A DNA stretch of 64,000 bases from Hyphomicrobiales bacterium (lineage in GTDB: Bacteria; Pseudomonadota; Alphaproteobacteria; Rhizobiales; Ancalomicrobiaceae), in the NCBI GenBank assembly GCA_021286855.1, contig JAJTBO010000001.1, positions 372,001 through 436,000 of the forward strand, given 5' to 3'. The translations under genes were made by a program, and so were the position numbers. Under the pieces are notes generated by a model. That model was given only the letters and a program-made list of their open reading frames with translations. It ran no database searches and was not told the DNA's origin. Below, in pieces: positions 48,044 through 57,969 of the stretch. Each line of letters begins with the position of its first letter. Positions within the stretch are counted from its first letter, which is position 1.

Positions 48044-51016
48044 ATGAGCGCGACGTCCGAGAGACCCGGCCCGCTCTTCTCCCGCATCGCCGTCGACGTC
48101 CGCCCACCGGACCGCAAGGCCGCGCATGCCGCGCTCGGCCGCGTCCTCGAAGGCGCGCGCGCCCAGGAGGGCGGCGCGGACCTCCTCGCGCTCCTCGACG
48201 CCGAAGCGCGGCTGAAGCCCTTCCTCGAAGGCGTCTTCGCCAATTCCCCCTATCTGACCGAACTCGCCGCCCGCGACCTCGCCCGGCTGACGCGCATCCT
48301 CGCCGCCGATCCGGCCGCCACCGTCGATCGTCTGGTCGGTGAAACCGAGGCGTTCGCCCTCGCCGACGAAGCCGCCGTGATGAGCGGCCTGCGCAAGGTC
48401 AAGCAGGAGGCGGCGTTGGCCATCGGCCTCGCCGATCTCGCCGGCTGTTGGGACGCGATGGAGGTCACCGGTGGGCTCACCCGCATCGCCGACGCGACGC
48501 TCTCCGCCGCCTGTCGCTATTGCCTGAAGGAGGCGGCCGGCCGCGGCAAGATCGACCTCGTCGATCCCGCCGATCCGGCGAAAGGGTCCGGCTGGATCCT
48601 GCTCGCCATGGGCAAGCACGGCGCCTTCGAACTGAACTACTCCTCCGACGTCGACCTGATCGTCTTCTTCGATCGCTCGGTCGCTCGCCTCGCCGACCCG
48701 GACGAGGCGGTCGACTTCTTCGTCAAGCTGACCCGGCGCATGGTCCGTCTGATGCAGGAGCGCACCGGCGACGGCTACGTCTTCCGCGTCGATCTGCGCC
48801 TCAGGCCCGATCCCGGCGCGACCCCGATCGCGATGAATCTCGACGCCGCCTTCCAGTACTACGAATCGATGGGCCAGAACTGGGAGCGCGCCGCGCTGAT
48901 CAAGGCGCGGCCCTGCGCCGGCGATCTCCTCGCCGGCGAGGCGTTCGTCAAGGAGATCAGACCCTTCGTCTGGCGCAAGTATTTCGACTACGCGGCGATC
49001 GCCGACGTCCATTCGATCAAGCGCCAGATCCATGCGCACAAGGGCCACGGCGAGATCGCCGTCGCCGGCCACAACGTCAAGCTCGGCCGCGGCGGCATCC
49101 GCGAGATCGAATTCTTCGTCCAGACCCAGCAGCTGATCGCCGGCGGCCGCGATCCCTCGCTGCGCGGCCGCGGCACCCTCGCCATGCTCGCCCGTCTGGT
49201 CGAGACCGGCTGGATCGAGGCGCGCGTCCGCGACGAACTGACCGAGGCCTATCTCTTCCTCAGGAACGTCGAACACCGCATCCAGATGGTCGCCGACGAG
49301 CAGACCCACTGCCTGCCCGACGACGAGGCCGGCGTCGCCCGCATCGCCCGGATGATGGGCTTCAAGGGCCTGAAGGATTTCGCGCCCGCCCTGCGCCGGC
49401 GGCTGGAGACGGTCCAGTCGCACTACGCGCGCCTGTTCGAGAACGCCCCGGAGCTCTCCGCCGGCGTCGGCAATCTCGTCTTCACCGGCGATCAGGACGA
49501 TCCCGGCACGCTCGAGACCCTGGCGAACCTCGGCTATCGCCGACCGAGCGACGTCACCGCCGCGATCCGCGCGTGGCACTTCGGCCGCTATCCGGCGACC
49601 CGCTCGACGGTGGCGCGCGAGCGGCTGACCGAGCTGACGCCGCTGCTCCTGCAGACGCTGGCCGAGACCGACGCCGCCGACGCCGCCTTCATCGCCTTCG
49701 ACCGCCTGGTCTCGAAACTGCCGGCCGGCGTCCAGATCTTCTCGCTCCTCGTCTCCAACCCCTCGCTGTTGCGGCTGCTGGCCGAGATCATGGGGGCGGC
49801 GCCGAAGCTCGCCGAGACGATCGGCCGGCGGCCGCGCGTCCTCGACGCGCTGATGGATCCCGCCTTCTACGACGCCGTGCCCGACGCCGCCGATCTCGAT
49901 CGCCGCCTGACCACCTCGTTCCAGGAGGCGCGCGACTTCGAGGAGGTGCTCGATCGCGCCCGCATCTTCGGCCAGGAACAGATGTTCCTGATCGGCGTGC
50001 GCGTCCTCACCGGCACGGTGTCGGCGGGGCAGGCGGGGCAGGCCTACGCGACGCTCGCCGGCGTCCTGGTGCGACGGCTGCTCGAGGCGGTCGAGCGTGA
50101 ATTCGCCGTGGCGCACGGCCGCGTCGCCGGCGGCGCGGCGGCGGTGGTCGCCCTCGGCAAGCTCGGCGGTCGTGAGATGACCGCCTCTTCCGACCTCGAT
50201 CTGATGCTGCTCTACGACTTCGACGAGACCTGCGAGGCCTCCGACGGGCCGCGGCCGCTCGCCCCCTCGCAATATTACATTCGCCTGACCCAGCGCCTCG
50301 TCGCCGCGCTCTCCGCGCCGACCGCGCAAGGGCTCCTCTACGAGGTCGACTTCCGCCTGCGCCCCTCCGGCTCCAAGGGGCCGATGGCGACGCGCCTCGC
50401 CGCCTTCGTCGACTATCACGCCCGCGAGGCCTGGACCTGGGAGGCGATGGCGCTGACCCGCGCCCGCGTCGTCGCCGGACCGCCCGCCTTTGCGGCCCGC
50501 GTCGAAGCCGCGATCCGCGATGCGCTCGCCCGGCCGCGCGACCCGGCGAAACTCACGGCCGACGTCGTCGAGATGCGCGATCTCATCGCCGAAGAGAAGG
50601 GCGCCGACGACCCCTGGGACATCAAACAGGTGGCCGGCGGCCTCGTCGACGTCGAATTCGTCGCCCAATGGCTGATGCTGTCGCACGGGCCGGCGGATCC
50701 CGCGCTGTTTTCGTCGAATACGCTGGAGGCGCTCGATCGACTGATGTCGGCGGGACGCCTCGCGGTCGCCGACTTCGACGAACTCGCCCGCGCCCTGCGT
50801 CTCTATCAGGGGCTGACCCAGACGTTGCGTCTGGCCAACGACGGGCGCTTCCGGCCCGAGGAAGCGCCGCGCGGCCTGCTCGACCTGCTCGCCCGCGTCG
50901 GCGAGCTGCCCGACTTCTCGACCTTGGCCGCCCATCTCGCCGAGACCGAGAAGGCCGCTCACGACGTCTACCTGCGTCTCCTCGGACGCGGTCGGAAACG
51001 TCGCGGCCATACATGA
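48044..51016 (+). CDS. glnE: GlnE, glutamine synthetase adenylyltransferase
   Basis: A 990-residue bifunctional enzyme that adds AMP to, and removes it from, glutamine synthetase in response to PII and glutamine. The two nucleotidyltransferase domains are visible by GKHGAFELNYSSDVDL (190-205) and GKLGGREMTASSDLDL (705-720), each with the GxxG and DxD residues. The middle and C-terminal helical regions match the family. Length is typical. ATG 48044 with GAGGGGAG upstream is chosen. Sits upstream of the EF-hand gene and pleC as in other Rhizobiales. Confidence 0.95.
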   Translation: MSATSERPGPLFSRIAVDVRPPDRKAAHAALGRVLEGARAQEGGADLLALLDAEARLKPFLEGVFANSPYLTELAARDLARLTRILAADPAATVDRLVGETEAFALADEAAVMSGLRKVKQEAALAIGLADLAGCWDAMEVTGGLTRIADATLSAACRYCLKEAAGRGKIDLVDPADPAKGSGWILLAMGKHGAFELNYSSDVDLIVFFDRSVARLADPDEAVDFFVKLTRRMVRLMQERTGDGYVFRVDLRLRPDPGATPIAMNLDAAFQYYESMGQNWERAALIKARPCAGDLLAGEAFVKEIRPFVWRKYFDYAAIADVHSIKRQIHAHKGHGEIAVAGHNVKLGRGGIREIEFFVQTQQLIAGGRDPSLRGRGTLAMLARLVETGWIEARVRDELTEAYLFLRNVEHRIQMVADEQTHCLPDDEAGVARIARMMGFKGLKDFAPALRRRLETVQSHYARLFENAPELSAGVGNLVFTGDQDDPGTLETLANLGYRRPSDVTAAIRAWHFGRYPATRSTVARERLTELTPLLLQTLAETDAADAAFIAFDRLVSKLPAGVQIFSLLVSNPSLLRLLAEIMGAAPKLAETIGRRPRVLDALMDPAFYDAVPDAADLDRRLTTSFQEARDFEEVLDRARIFGQEQMFLIGVRVLTGTVSAGQAGQAYATLAGVLVRRLLEAVEREFAVAHGRVAGGAAAVVALGKLGGREMTASSDLDLMLLYDFDETCEASDGPRPLAPSQYYIRLTQRLVAALSAPTAQGLLYEVDFRLRPSGSKGPMATRLAAFVDYHAREAWTWEAMALTRARVVAGPPAFAARVEAAIRDALARPRDPAKLTADVVEMRDLIAEEKGADDPWDIKQVAGGLVDVEFVAQWLMLSHGPADPALFSSNTLEALDRLMSAGRLAVADFDELARALRLYQGLTQTLRLANDGRFRPEEAPRGLLDLLARVGELPDFSTLAAHLAETEKAAHDVYLRLLGRGRKRRGHT

Positions 51017-51140
51017 ACGAAGCTTAATCCGCCGCCCATTTCGCCGAAAGGTGAAGCCTCCTAGTCTCGGCTCCGAAGTGAGGGAGTGGACCGCGCCCGC
51101 CCCCCCCGACCGGCGCGCTGCCTCACGATGGAGAGACGAG

Positions 51141-51842
51141 ATGAAGACCCTGAGCAAGATCCTGATCGGCGCGAGCCTTCTGGCGGTGACCGCCGGCGGC
51201 GTCGCCTGGGCGCGCGGCCCGATGCAGGGCTGCGGCGCCTGGGGCGGCCCGATGATGGGCGGCCCGATGGGCGGCCCCATGGCCGGTCCGATGATGGGCG
51301 GTCCGATGGGTGGCCCGATGAAGGATGCGATGATCGAGAAGATCTTCGCCGCCCTCGATGCGAACAAGGACGGCGTCGTCACCCTCGACGAGGCGATGAA
51401 GCTCGTCGACGAGCGCTTCGACAAGATCGACGCCAACCACGACGGCGTCATCGACAAGGCCGAGGTCGAGACCTGGATCGGCCGCCGCGCGCCCGAGACG
51501 ATGGTCAAGGCCTTCCTCGACCGCCACGATCTCGACGGCGACGGCAAGATCACCAAGGCCGAGTTCGAGAAGCCCTTCAAGAAGCGCTTCGCCCTCTACG
51601 ATCGCAACGACGACGGCAAGGTGACGATGGAGGAGGCCAAGCTCGCCGGCCCGATGGGCGGCATGGGCATGGGCTTCCACGGTCCCCGTCACGGCGGCCA
51701 TCGCGGCTGGGGTATGATGGGCCCGGGCGCCGGCTGGAACATGGACGGCTTCGGCCCGATGGCCGGCCCCATGGGTGGCCAGATGGGCCCGATGAGCGGC
51801 CAGCCGCCGGTCGCTCCGCCGCAGGCCGCGCCGGCCAAGTGA
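51141..51842 (+). CDS. Exported EF-hand protein with Met/Gly-rich repeats
   Basis: A 233-residue secreted protein: signal about 1-25 (ILIGASLLAVTAGGVAWA), a repeated GGPM/GPMMG tract (35-60), four EF-hand loops (73-84, 97-108, 130-141, 154-165, e.g. DANKDGVVTLDE, DLDGDGKITKAE), then a second Met/Gly/His-rich tail. EF-hands bind calcium; the Met/His tracts could bind copper, which is inference. ATG 51141 follows GAGAGACGAG. A strong hairpin terminator follows it. Function unknown; probably periplasmic or surface. Confidence 0.85.
   Translation: MKTLSKILIGASLLAVTAGGVAWARGPMQGCGAWGGPMMGGPMGGPMAGPMMGGPMGGPMKDAMIEKIFAALDANKDGVVTLDEAMKLVDERFDKIDANHDGVIDKAEVETWIGRRAPETMVKAFLDRHDLDGDGKITKAEFEKPFKKRFALYDRNDDGKVTMEEAKLAGPMGGMGMGFHGPRHGGHRGWGMMGPGAGWNMDGFGPMAGPMGGQMGPMSGQPPVAPPQAAPAK
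51247..51330 (+). repeat. Tandem GGCGGCCCGATG-type codon repeats
   Basis: Within the EF-hand gene, about 84 nt of imperfect 12- to 15-nt repeats encode GGPM and GGPMM units. The repeats are likely to be unstable in copy number, but I cannot see variation in one genome. Confidence 0.6.
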
Positions 51843-51864
51843 GCCGAGGCGCGTGAGGAATGCG

Positions 51865-51894
51865 GACGGCGCCGAGAGCGATCTCGGCGCCGTC
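51865..51894. terminator. Bidirectional hairpin terminator between 51141 gene and pleC
   Basis: GACGGCGCCGAGA (51865-51877), loop GCGA, TCTCGGCGCCGTC (51882-51894): a perfect 13-bp stem followed by TTCGTAT. The two flanking genes are convergent, so it can stop both transcripts; the T content after the stem is low, so efficiency is uncertain. Confidence 0.75.
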
Positions 51895-51916
51895 TTCGTA
51901 TCGTGCGGGTGCGGCG

Positions 51917-54274
51917 TCAGGCGGCGTCCGTTTCCGTCGGATCGGCGGCGCGGCGCGCGAAGGTCAGCGTCACCGTGGTGCCGACGCCCTGCGTCGAGGC
52001 GATCTCCATCCGTCCGCCCTGCAATTCGACCAGACTGCGCGCGATCGCCAAACCCAGCCCGGAACCCTTGTGCGACTTGGTGAACTGGTTCTCGACCTGA
52101 ACGAAGGGCCGGCCGAGCGAGGCGAGATGATCGGGCGGAATGCCGATGCCGGTGTCGACGATGGCGATGACGACGGCGTGCGTCGCCGCGTCGCGACGCG
52201 CTTCGAGCGACACCTCGCCTCCTTCCGGCGTGAACTTGATCGCGTTCGACAGGAGATTGAGCGCCACCTGCTTCAGCGCCCGCCGATCGCCGACGATCGT
52301 CAGGCCCGGCTCGACCTTCGGCTCCAGCACGAGATGTTTCTCGTCGGCGGCATGCGCGAGGATGCGGCCGGCCTCCGCCAGGATCTCGTCGAGCGGAACG
52401 GTCTCGCAGGCGAGCTCCATGCGTCCCGCCTCGATCTTCGACATGTCCAGGATGTCGTTGATCACGTTGAGCAGGAACAGGCCGGAATCGTGGATGTCGC
52501 GGCTGTATTCGGCGTATTTGTCCACCCCGAAGGCGCCGAGCATCCCGCCCTGGCTCATGATCTCCGAAAACCCGATGATCGCGTTGAGCGGCGTCCGAAG
52601 CTCGTGGGAGATGTTGGCGAGAAAGTCCGACTTGATCTTGTTGGCCTCCTCGGCGCGAACCTTCTCCTCGGAATATTTCTCGGCGAGCTCGACCAGCTGT
52701 TGCGCCTGGATCTCCAGCTTGCGGCGCGAGGCGCGCAGGTCGAGGACCGTGCCCATCAGCCGCTTTTCGCTTTCGACCAGCTTCTCCTCGTGCCGCTTCA
52801 GCGGCGTGATGTCGGTGCCGACCGAGACGAAGCCGCCGTCCTTGGTCCGCCGTTCCGAAATCTGCAGCCAACGGCCGTCTTCGATCTCCGCTTCGAACGA
52901 CGAGGAGCCGTCCTCCGCCGCCGCGCCGTCGGCGAGCGGTTGGCGCACAACCGGCTGCCGCGCCGCCTTCATCACCTCGGCGTAGGGCGCGCCCGGGCGA
53001 ATGTCGCGATCGGCGAGATCGTGCATCTGCTGGTACTTCGAATTGCACATCACCAGCCGGTTGTCGGCGTCCCACAGCACGAAGGCTTCCGAGATCGTTT
53101 CGATCGCGTCTCTGAGGCGCAGGTCGGCGGCGACCGTGGTCTCGACCAGCCGACGATGCTCGGTGATGTCGGCGGCGATGCCGACGAGATGGCGCGAGCC
53201 GGTCTCGGTGCGCTCGACCACTTCGGCGCGGACCCGGAACCACAGCCAGGATCCGTCCGACCGACGCATCCGGAACGCCTTGTCGAGCGTGTGGATCGCG
53301 CCGGAGGCGAGGCCGTTGGCGAAGGCGACGAAGTCGACGTCTTCCGGGTGGACCAACCGGGCGACGTCGCCGAAGCCGATCAGGCCGGCGGCGCTGTCGA
53401 GCCCGAGCATTTCGAACATCGAGGCCGACCAGTAGAAGCGGCCGCGCGCCAGATCCCAGTCCCAGAAGCCGCAACGGCCGCGCCGGAAGGCGGTCTCGGT
53501 GCGCTGCGCCGTCAGCGAATAGAGCGCGTCGGCGGCGTTGGCGCGGATCACCTGGGCGAAATAGGCGTATGTCAACACCAGCAGGATGACGGCGGTGAAG
53601 GCGAACAACGTCATCGTGGTGCGCAGGTTGCGCCGCCAGTCGTCGTAGATCCGATCTTCCGGCTGAAACACCGCGACTGAGCCGACGTTGTTGTCGATGT
53701 GATGGACGGTGGCGATCGCCCTGCGTCCGTCGAAGAGCGTCAGCGTCACCGCGCCGGCCTTGGCGCCGAAGGTGGTGATCGGCTGCGCCGTGCCGAAGAC
53801 GTCGGTGAGGAGCCGCTCCTCGAACCCGGGCAGGGCGGGGCGGGCGAGGCGGATGCGGCCGTCGCCGTCGGCGAACAGGATCTGCCGACCCTCGCCGGTG
53901 GCGTGTTCCGGCAGCACGTCCTCGACCAGCGGGCGGGTGACGGTCGCCCAACCGTCGGTGGCGAGACGGTCCTCGACCCGGCCGATCTGACCGGCCAGCG
54001 TCGCGGCGATCAGTTGGACCTCGTCGCGCGCGCCGTTCTCGAGCGCCTGCCGCGTCTCCAGAATGCCGACCAACCGCGTCAGCGCCATCACCGCGACGAA
54101 GGTGACGATCAGCACCGGGATCGAGCGGCGCAGCCAGGGTTCGGCGCGCAGCACCTGCCGATAGGTCGGGCTCGCGAGGAGATGGGCATGGCCCTCGATC
54201 TTCGGTCGCCCGACGAACGAGGACCAGGCGAACGGAATCCATGCGTACGCACGGGCAGACGAAGCCTGCTCCAT
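51917..54274 (-). CDS. pleC: PleC-like sensor histidine kinase/phosphatase
   Basis: A 785-residue kinase of PleC type. An N-terminal TM (about 50-70, RRSIPVLIVTFVAVMALTRL), a periplasmic domain to about 220, a second TM (about 222-243), two PAS regions (about 265-385 and 395-500), a coiled linker, HisKA with His557 ([20 protein letters not shown]), ending INDILDMSKIEAGR, and HATPase with NLLSNAIKFT, DTGIGIP and GSGLGLAIARSL. PleC is the DivK phosphatase that controls cell polarity and CtrA in alphaproteobacteria. Its place near glnE matches Rhizobiales synteny. Convergent with the EF-hand gene. Confidence 0.88.
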   Translation of the reverse strand: MEQASSARAYAWIPFAWSSFVGRPKIEGHAHLLASPTYRQVLRAEPWLRRSIPVLIVTFVAVMALTRLVGILETRQALENGARDEVQLIAATLAGQIGRVEDRLATDGWATVTRPLVEDVLPEHATGEGRQILFADGDGRIRLARPALPGFEERLLTDVFGTAQPITTFGAKAGAVTLTLFDGRRAIATVHHIDNNVGSVAVFQPEDRIYDDWRRNLRTTMTLFAFTAVILLVLTYAYFAQVIRANAADALYSLTAQRTETAFRRGRCGFWDWDLARGRFYWSASMFEMLGLDSAAGLIGFGDVARLVHPEDVDFVAFANGLASGAIHTLDKAFRMRRSDGSWLWFRVRAEVVERTETGSRHLVGIAADITEHRRLVETTVAADLRLRDAIETISEAFVLWDADNRLVMCNSKYQQMHDLADRDIRPGAPYAEVMKAARQPVVRQPLADGAAAEDGSSSFEAEIEDGRWLQISERRTKDGGFVSVGTDITPLKRHEEKLVESEKRLMGTVLDLRASRRKLEIQAQQLVELAEKYSEEKVRAEEANKIKSDFLANISHELRTPLNAIIGFSEIMSQGGMLGAFGVDKYAEYSRDIHDSGLFLLNVINDILDMSKIEAGRMELACETVPLDEILAEAGRILAHAADEKHLVLEPKVEPGLTIVGDRRALKQVALNLLSNAIKFTPEGGEVSLEARRDAATHAVVIAIVDTGIGIPPDHLASLGRPFVQVENQFTKSHKGSGLGLAIARSLVELQGGRMEIASTQGVGTTVTLTFARRAADPTETDAA

Positions 54275-54414
54275 GTCGGGGACCCCCCGGTCGTTTCGAG
54301 ATGGACGGAAACGGCGGATACCCCCACGCGCCGCTCCGAATCACGTTCATTTGAATCGAGGCGAATCGGGATGTCCAGAGGGAGCATCCCGTATCCGAGA
54401 GGTTTCGCCGCAGT

Positions 54415-57063
54415 TCAGCCGAGCGAGCGTTCGGCGATGTCGGCGACGTCGCGCGACAGCCCCGCCGCGGCGGCGACCCGCTTCAGTTCGGCCTCCGCAT
54501 AGGCGCGTCGCCGCGGCTCCAGCGAGCGCCACGAGCGGAAGGTCGACAGCAGCCGCGCGGCGACCTGCGGATTGATCCGGTCGAGCTCGAGCACCTTGTC
54601 GGCGACGAAGGCGAAACCGGCCCCGTCGGCGCGGTTGAACTGGGTCTGGTTGCCCGAGGCGAAGGTGGTGATCAGCGCCCGCACGCGGTTCGGATTGGTG
54701 ATCGAGAAGGAGGAGTGCAGGGTCAGCGTCCGGACCCGGTCGAGAGCCCGCGCGATCGGCGCGGTCGCCTGCACCATCAGCCACTTGTCGATCACCAAGG
54801 GATCGTCGGCGAAGCGGTCGTGGAAGTCGGCGAGGAGCTCTTCGGCGTCGGGCAGGTCGCCTGCCACCGCGATCGTCAGCGCCTGCAGCCGATCCGTCAT
54901 GTTGTCGGCCTGCGCATAGGCCTCGCCGACCAGCGCCGCATCGCCGGCCCGCGCCAAGAGCTCCAGCGCGGCGTTGCGCAGCGCCCGGCGTCCCGCCGAG
55001 GCGGCGTCCGGCGAGAACGGTCCCTGCGGCGCGAAGCGCTCGCGCAGATCGGCGAATACGGCGCGTCCCGCCGTGGCGAGCGTCCCGCGCAGACGTTCGC
55101 GCGCCGCCAGGATGGCGTCCGGATCGACGTCGACGGCGATCTCCCGCGCCACGTCCGCTTCCGTCGGCAGGCCGACCGCCAGGGCGCGGAAGTCCGGATC
55201 GAGCGTCTCGTCGGCGGCGGTCGTCACGATCGCCTCGACGATGCGTCGGTCGAAGACCGGCGTCTCGCCCCTGCGGATCGCCGTCGTCGCTTCGATCAGA
55301 CCGCGCGTCGCCAATCCCTGGATCGCCTGCCAACGATTGAAGGGATCGGCGTCGGCGGCGGCGAGAAAGGCCTGATCCGCGGCGTCGAGCGACGTGCTCA
55401 GCCGCACCGGCGCGGAAAAGCCCCGCAACAGCGACGGCGTCGGCCGCGCCGCGAGCCCTTCGAACACGACCTCGTGCCGCGCGTCTTCGAGCAGCAGCAC
55501 GTCGCCCGTCACCGAGGCTCCGGTTATGCGCGATGCATGCATGTCCGAGCCGTTCGGGCCGACCAGCCCGAAGCGGATCGGGATCGGCACGGGCTGTTTC
55601 ATCGGCTGGCCCGGCGTCGCCGGCGTGGTCTGGTCGAAGACGATCGTCAGGCGTCCCTGCGCGGCGTCCCAGGCGATCTGAGCGATCACCTCGGGCGTGC
55701 CGGCCTGGGTGTACCAGCGCATGAAGCCGGAGAGGTCGCGCCCGCTGGCTTCGGCGAAACAGGCGAGGAACTGCTCGATGGTGGCGGCCTCGCCGTCGTG
55801 CCGCGCGAAATAGAGGTCCATGCCGGCGCGGAAGCCCGCCTCGCCGAGCAGGGTCTTCAACATCCGGACCACCTCGGCGCCCTTCTCGTAGACGGTCGCC
55901 GTGTAGAAGTTGTTGATCTCCTTGTAGACGTCCGGCCGGACCGGGTGGGCGAGGGGGCCGGCGTCCTCGGGGAACTGGTGGCTCTTCAGGAGCCGCACGT
56001 CGGCGATCCGCTTGACCGCCCGCGAGCGCTGGTCGGCCGAGAACTCCTGGTCGCGGAAGACCGTCAGGCCCTCCTTCAGGCAGAGCTGGAACCAGTCGCG
56101 GCAGGTGATGCGGTTGCCGGTCCAGTTGTGGAAATATTCGTGCGCGATGACGCCTTCGACATGGGCGTAGTCGGCGTCCGTCGCCGTCTTCTGGCTGGCG
56201 AGCACGTATTTGTCGTTGAAGACGTTGAGGCCCTTGTTCTCCATCGCGCCCATGTTGAAGTCGCCGACCGCGACGATCATGAACACGTCGAGATCGTACT
56301 CGCGCCCGAACGCCTCCTCGTCCCAGCGCATCGAGCGCTTCAGCGCGTCCATCGCGTAGCCGGCCTTCTCGCCGCGCCCGGCCTCGACGAAGATCCTCAG
56401 CGCCACCTCGCGGCCCGACATCGTGACGAACCGGTCTTCGACCACGTCGAAGGTCCCGGCGACCATGGCGAACAGGTAGGACGGCTTCGGGAAGGGGTCG
56501 CGCCAGATCGCATAGTGGCGATCCGTGCCGGCGATCTCGCCCGCCTCGATCGGATTGCCGTTCGAGAGCAGCGAGCGGGCGAGCGCCTTCGGCGCTTCGA
56601 TCCGTGTCGTGTAGACGGCGAGCACGTCCGGCCGATCGTAGAAATAGGTGATGCGGCGGAACCCTTCCGCCTCGCACTGGGTGCACCAGTTGCCCGAGGA
56701 CCGGTAGAGACCCATCAATTTGCGGTTCTCGGCCGGCCGTTGCCGCGTCGTGATCGCGAGGACGAAACCTTCGGCCGGCGGCGTCTTCAGAACGAAGCGG
56801 TCCGGCGTGACCTCATAGGCCGAGGGCGGGAGGACGACGCCGTCGAGCCTCGCCTCGACGAAGACGAGTTCGTCGCCGTCGAGCACCAGCGGCGCGCCGG
56901 CCGGCGTGCCGTCGCGCGGCGCGAGCGCCGTCTCGGCGACGACGGTGGCGACCTCTTCCGAAAGTTGGAAGTCGAGGCGGACGCTCTCGATGCGATAGGG
57001 CGTGGCGGCGTAGTCGACGAGGCGGACGACGTCCGTCTCGACCGTTGCGGTATTCGAATGCAT
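54415..57063 (-). CDS. pepN: Aminopeptidase N (M1 family)
   Basis: An 882-residue M1 zinc aminopeptidase of the gram-negative PepN type. Substrate motif GAMEN (272-276) and zinc site HEYFH (308-312) with Glu331 (HExxH-x18-E). It removes N-terminal residues from peptides in the cytosol. ATG 57063 is chosen because GAGGGGACGG precedes it; an upstream ATG at 57144 would add 27 basic residues. It runs divergently from the TetR gene. Confidence 0.95.
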   Translation of the reverse strand: MHSNTATVETDVVRLVDYAATPYRIESVRLDFQLSEEVATVVAETALAPRDGTPAGAPLVLDGDELVFVEARLDGVVLPPSAYEVTPDRFVLKTPPAEGFVLAITTRQRPAENRKLMGLYRSSGNWCTQCEAEGFRRITYFYDRPDVLAVYTTRIEAPKALARSLLSNGNPIEAGEIAGTDRHYAIWRDPFPKPSYLFAMVAGTFDVVEDRFVTMSGREVALRIFVEAGRGEKAGYAMDALKRSMRWDEEAFGREYDLDVFMIVAVGDFNMGAMENKGLNVFNDKYVLASQKTATDADYAHVEGVIAHEYFHNWTGNRITCRDWFQLCLKEGLTVFRDQEFSADQRSRAVKRIADVRLLKSHQFPEDAGPLAHPVRPDVYKEINNFYTATVYEKGAEVVRMLKTLLGEAGFRAGMDLYFARHDGEAATIEQFLACFAEASGRDLSGFMRWYTQAGTPEVIAQIAWDAAQGRLTIVFDQTTPATPGQPMKQPVPIPIRFGLVGPNGSDMHASRITGASVTGDVLLLEDARHEVVFEGLAARPTPSLLRGFSAPVRLSTSLDAADQAFLAAADADPFNRWQAIQGLATRGLIEATTAIRRGETPVFDRRIVEAIVTTAADETLDPDFRALAVGLPTEADVAREIAVDVDPDAILAARERLRGTLATAGRAVFADLRERFAPQGPFSPDAASAGRRALRNAALELLARAGDAALVGEAYAQADNMTDRLQALTIAVAGDLPDAEELLADFHDRFADDPLVIDKWLMVQATAPIARALDRVRTLTLHSSFSITNPNRVRALITTFASGNQTQFNRADGAGFAFVADKVLELDRINPQVAARLLSTFRSWRSLEPRRRAYAEAELKRVAAAAGLSRDVADIAERSLG

Positions 57064-57236
57064 GTCGCGCCGTCCCCTCAGATCGCCCGACGGCCGGCGG
57101 CGGTCGGAACGATCTCGATAGCTCAACTCGATGCTCCGCACCATGGAACTCGCCGCGCCGCGGTGTCGTTGATGTCGATCATGAAAGACTGCGATCGGTT
57201 CGCAGCAGGGCTGGACGGATCTTCATGGATCGTTTA

Positions 57237-57267
57237 TGTATGACGAATTATGATAATCGTCAGTACA
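57237..57267. promoter_or_regulatory. AT-rich inverted repeat, likely TetR operator
   Basis: Left half TGTATGACGAATTAT (57237-57251), centre G, right half ATAATCGTCAGTACA (57253-57267). The halves are complementary over 14 positions if one-base bulges are allowed; TGACGA/TCGTCA and TTAT/ATAA pair exactly. It overlaps a possible -10 (TATGAT, 57249-57254) and lies in the gap between pepN and the TetR gene. Confidence 0.65.
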
Positions 57268-57322
57268 TAGTGATGACATTCCAGCTGGACACGAACGGTC
57301 CGCCCATCTCTGGAGATCCGAC

Positions 57323-57922
57323 GTGACGGCGCATCCTCCTCCCGACGCGATCGACACCCGCACGCGGATCCTCGAGGTCGCCGAGCGGCTGTTCCGCCAC
57401 TACGGCTACGACAAGACGACGGTCGCCGACATGGCCCGCGAGCTCGGCATGTCGCCGGCCAACGTCTATCGCTTCTTCGGTTCGAAGATCGAGATCGTCG
57501 AGGCGATCGCCGGGCTCATGTTCGAGGAGCGCCATCGCGTCAATCTTGCGATCCTGAACGGGGAGGGTACGCCGTCCGAGCGTCTCCGCCGTTTCTTCGT
57601 CGAGAACCATCGCCTGTCGGTCGAGACCTTCACCAGCGAGCGCAAGGTTCACGACATCGTCGAAGTGGCGATGACGCAGAACTGGTCGTCGATCGAAGAT
57701 CATCTCGCACAGTTCGCGAGCGTCATCGAAGATCTCATTCGCCAGGGCAACGCCTGCGGCGAATTCGATGTCGCGGAGACCCGTCGCGCCGCGATCTGCG
57801 CTCGGCAGTGCTTCGTCTCGATGATCCACCCCTCGTTGATCGTCCAGTGCGCCGACGACCACGAACGCGCCGACGCCGAAGAACTTGCCGACTTCATCAT
57901 CCGCTCCCTGCGCCGCCGGTGA
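57323..57922 (+). CDS. TetR family repressor of the efflux operon
   Basis: A 199-residue TetR protein. The N-terminal HTH is clear: ILEVAERLFRHYGYDKTTVA, then MARELGMSPANVYRFFGSK (47-65). The C-terminal ligand domain is variable as usual. GTG start at 57323 after TGGAG. The fusion-protein gene follows at 57970, so it most likely controls the RND pump, repressing it until a ligand binds; the palindrome at 57237-57267 would be its operator. Confidence 0.9.
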   Translation: MTAHPPPDAIDTRTRILEVAERLFRHYGYDKTTVADMARELGMSPANVYRFFGSKIEIVEAIAGLMFEERHRVNLAILNGEGTPSERLRRFFVENHRLSVETFTSERKVHDIVEVAMTQNWSSIEDHLAQFASVIEDLIRQGNACGEFDVAETRRAAICARQCFVSMIHPSLIVQCADDHERADAEELADFIIRSLRRR

Positions 57923-57969
57923 CCCCGAGGGTCGCTTCGCCTCGCCGACCGAATTCGAGAGGACGTCTC

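Noticed and set aside
47867..51580. 1237-codon open frame opposite glnE
   Set aside because: Antisense of glnE, which has both nucleotidyltransferase motifs.
54715..57243. 842-codon open frame opposite pepN
   Set aside because: Antisense of the M1 peptidase with GAMEN and HEYFH motifs.
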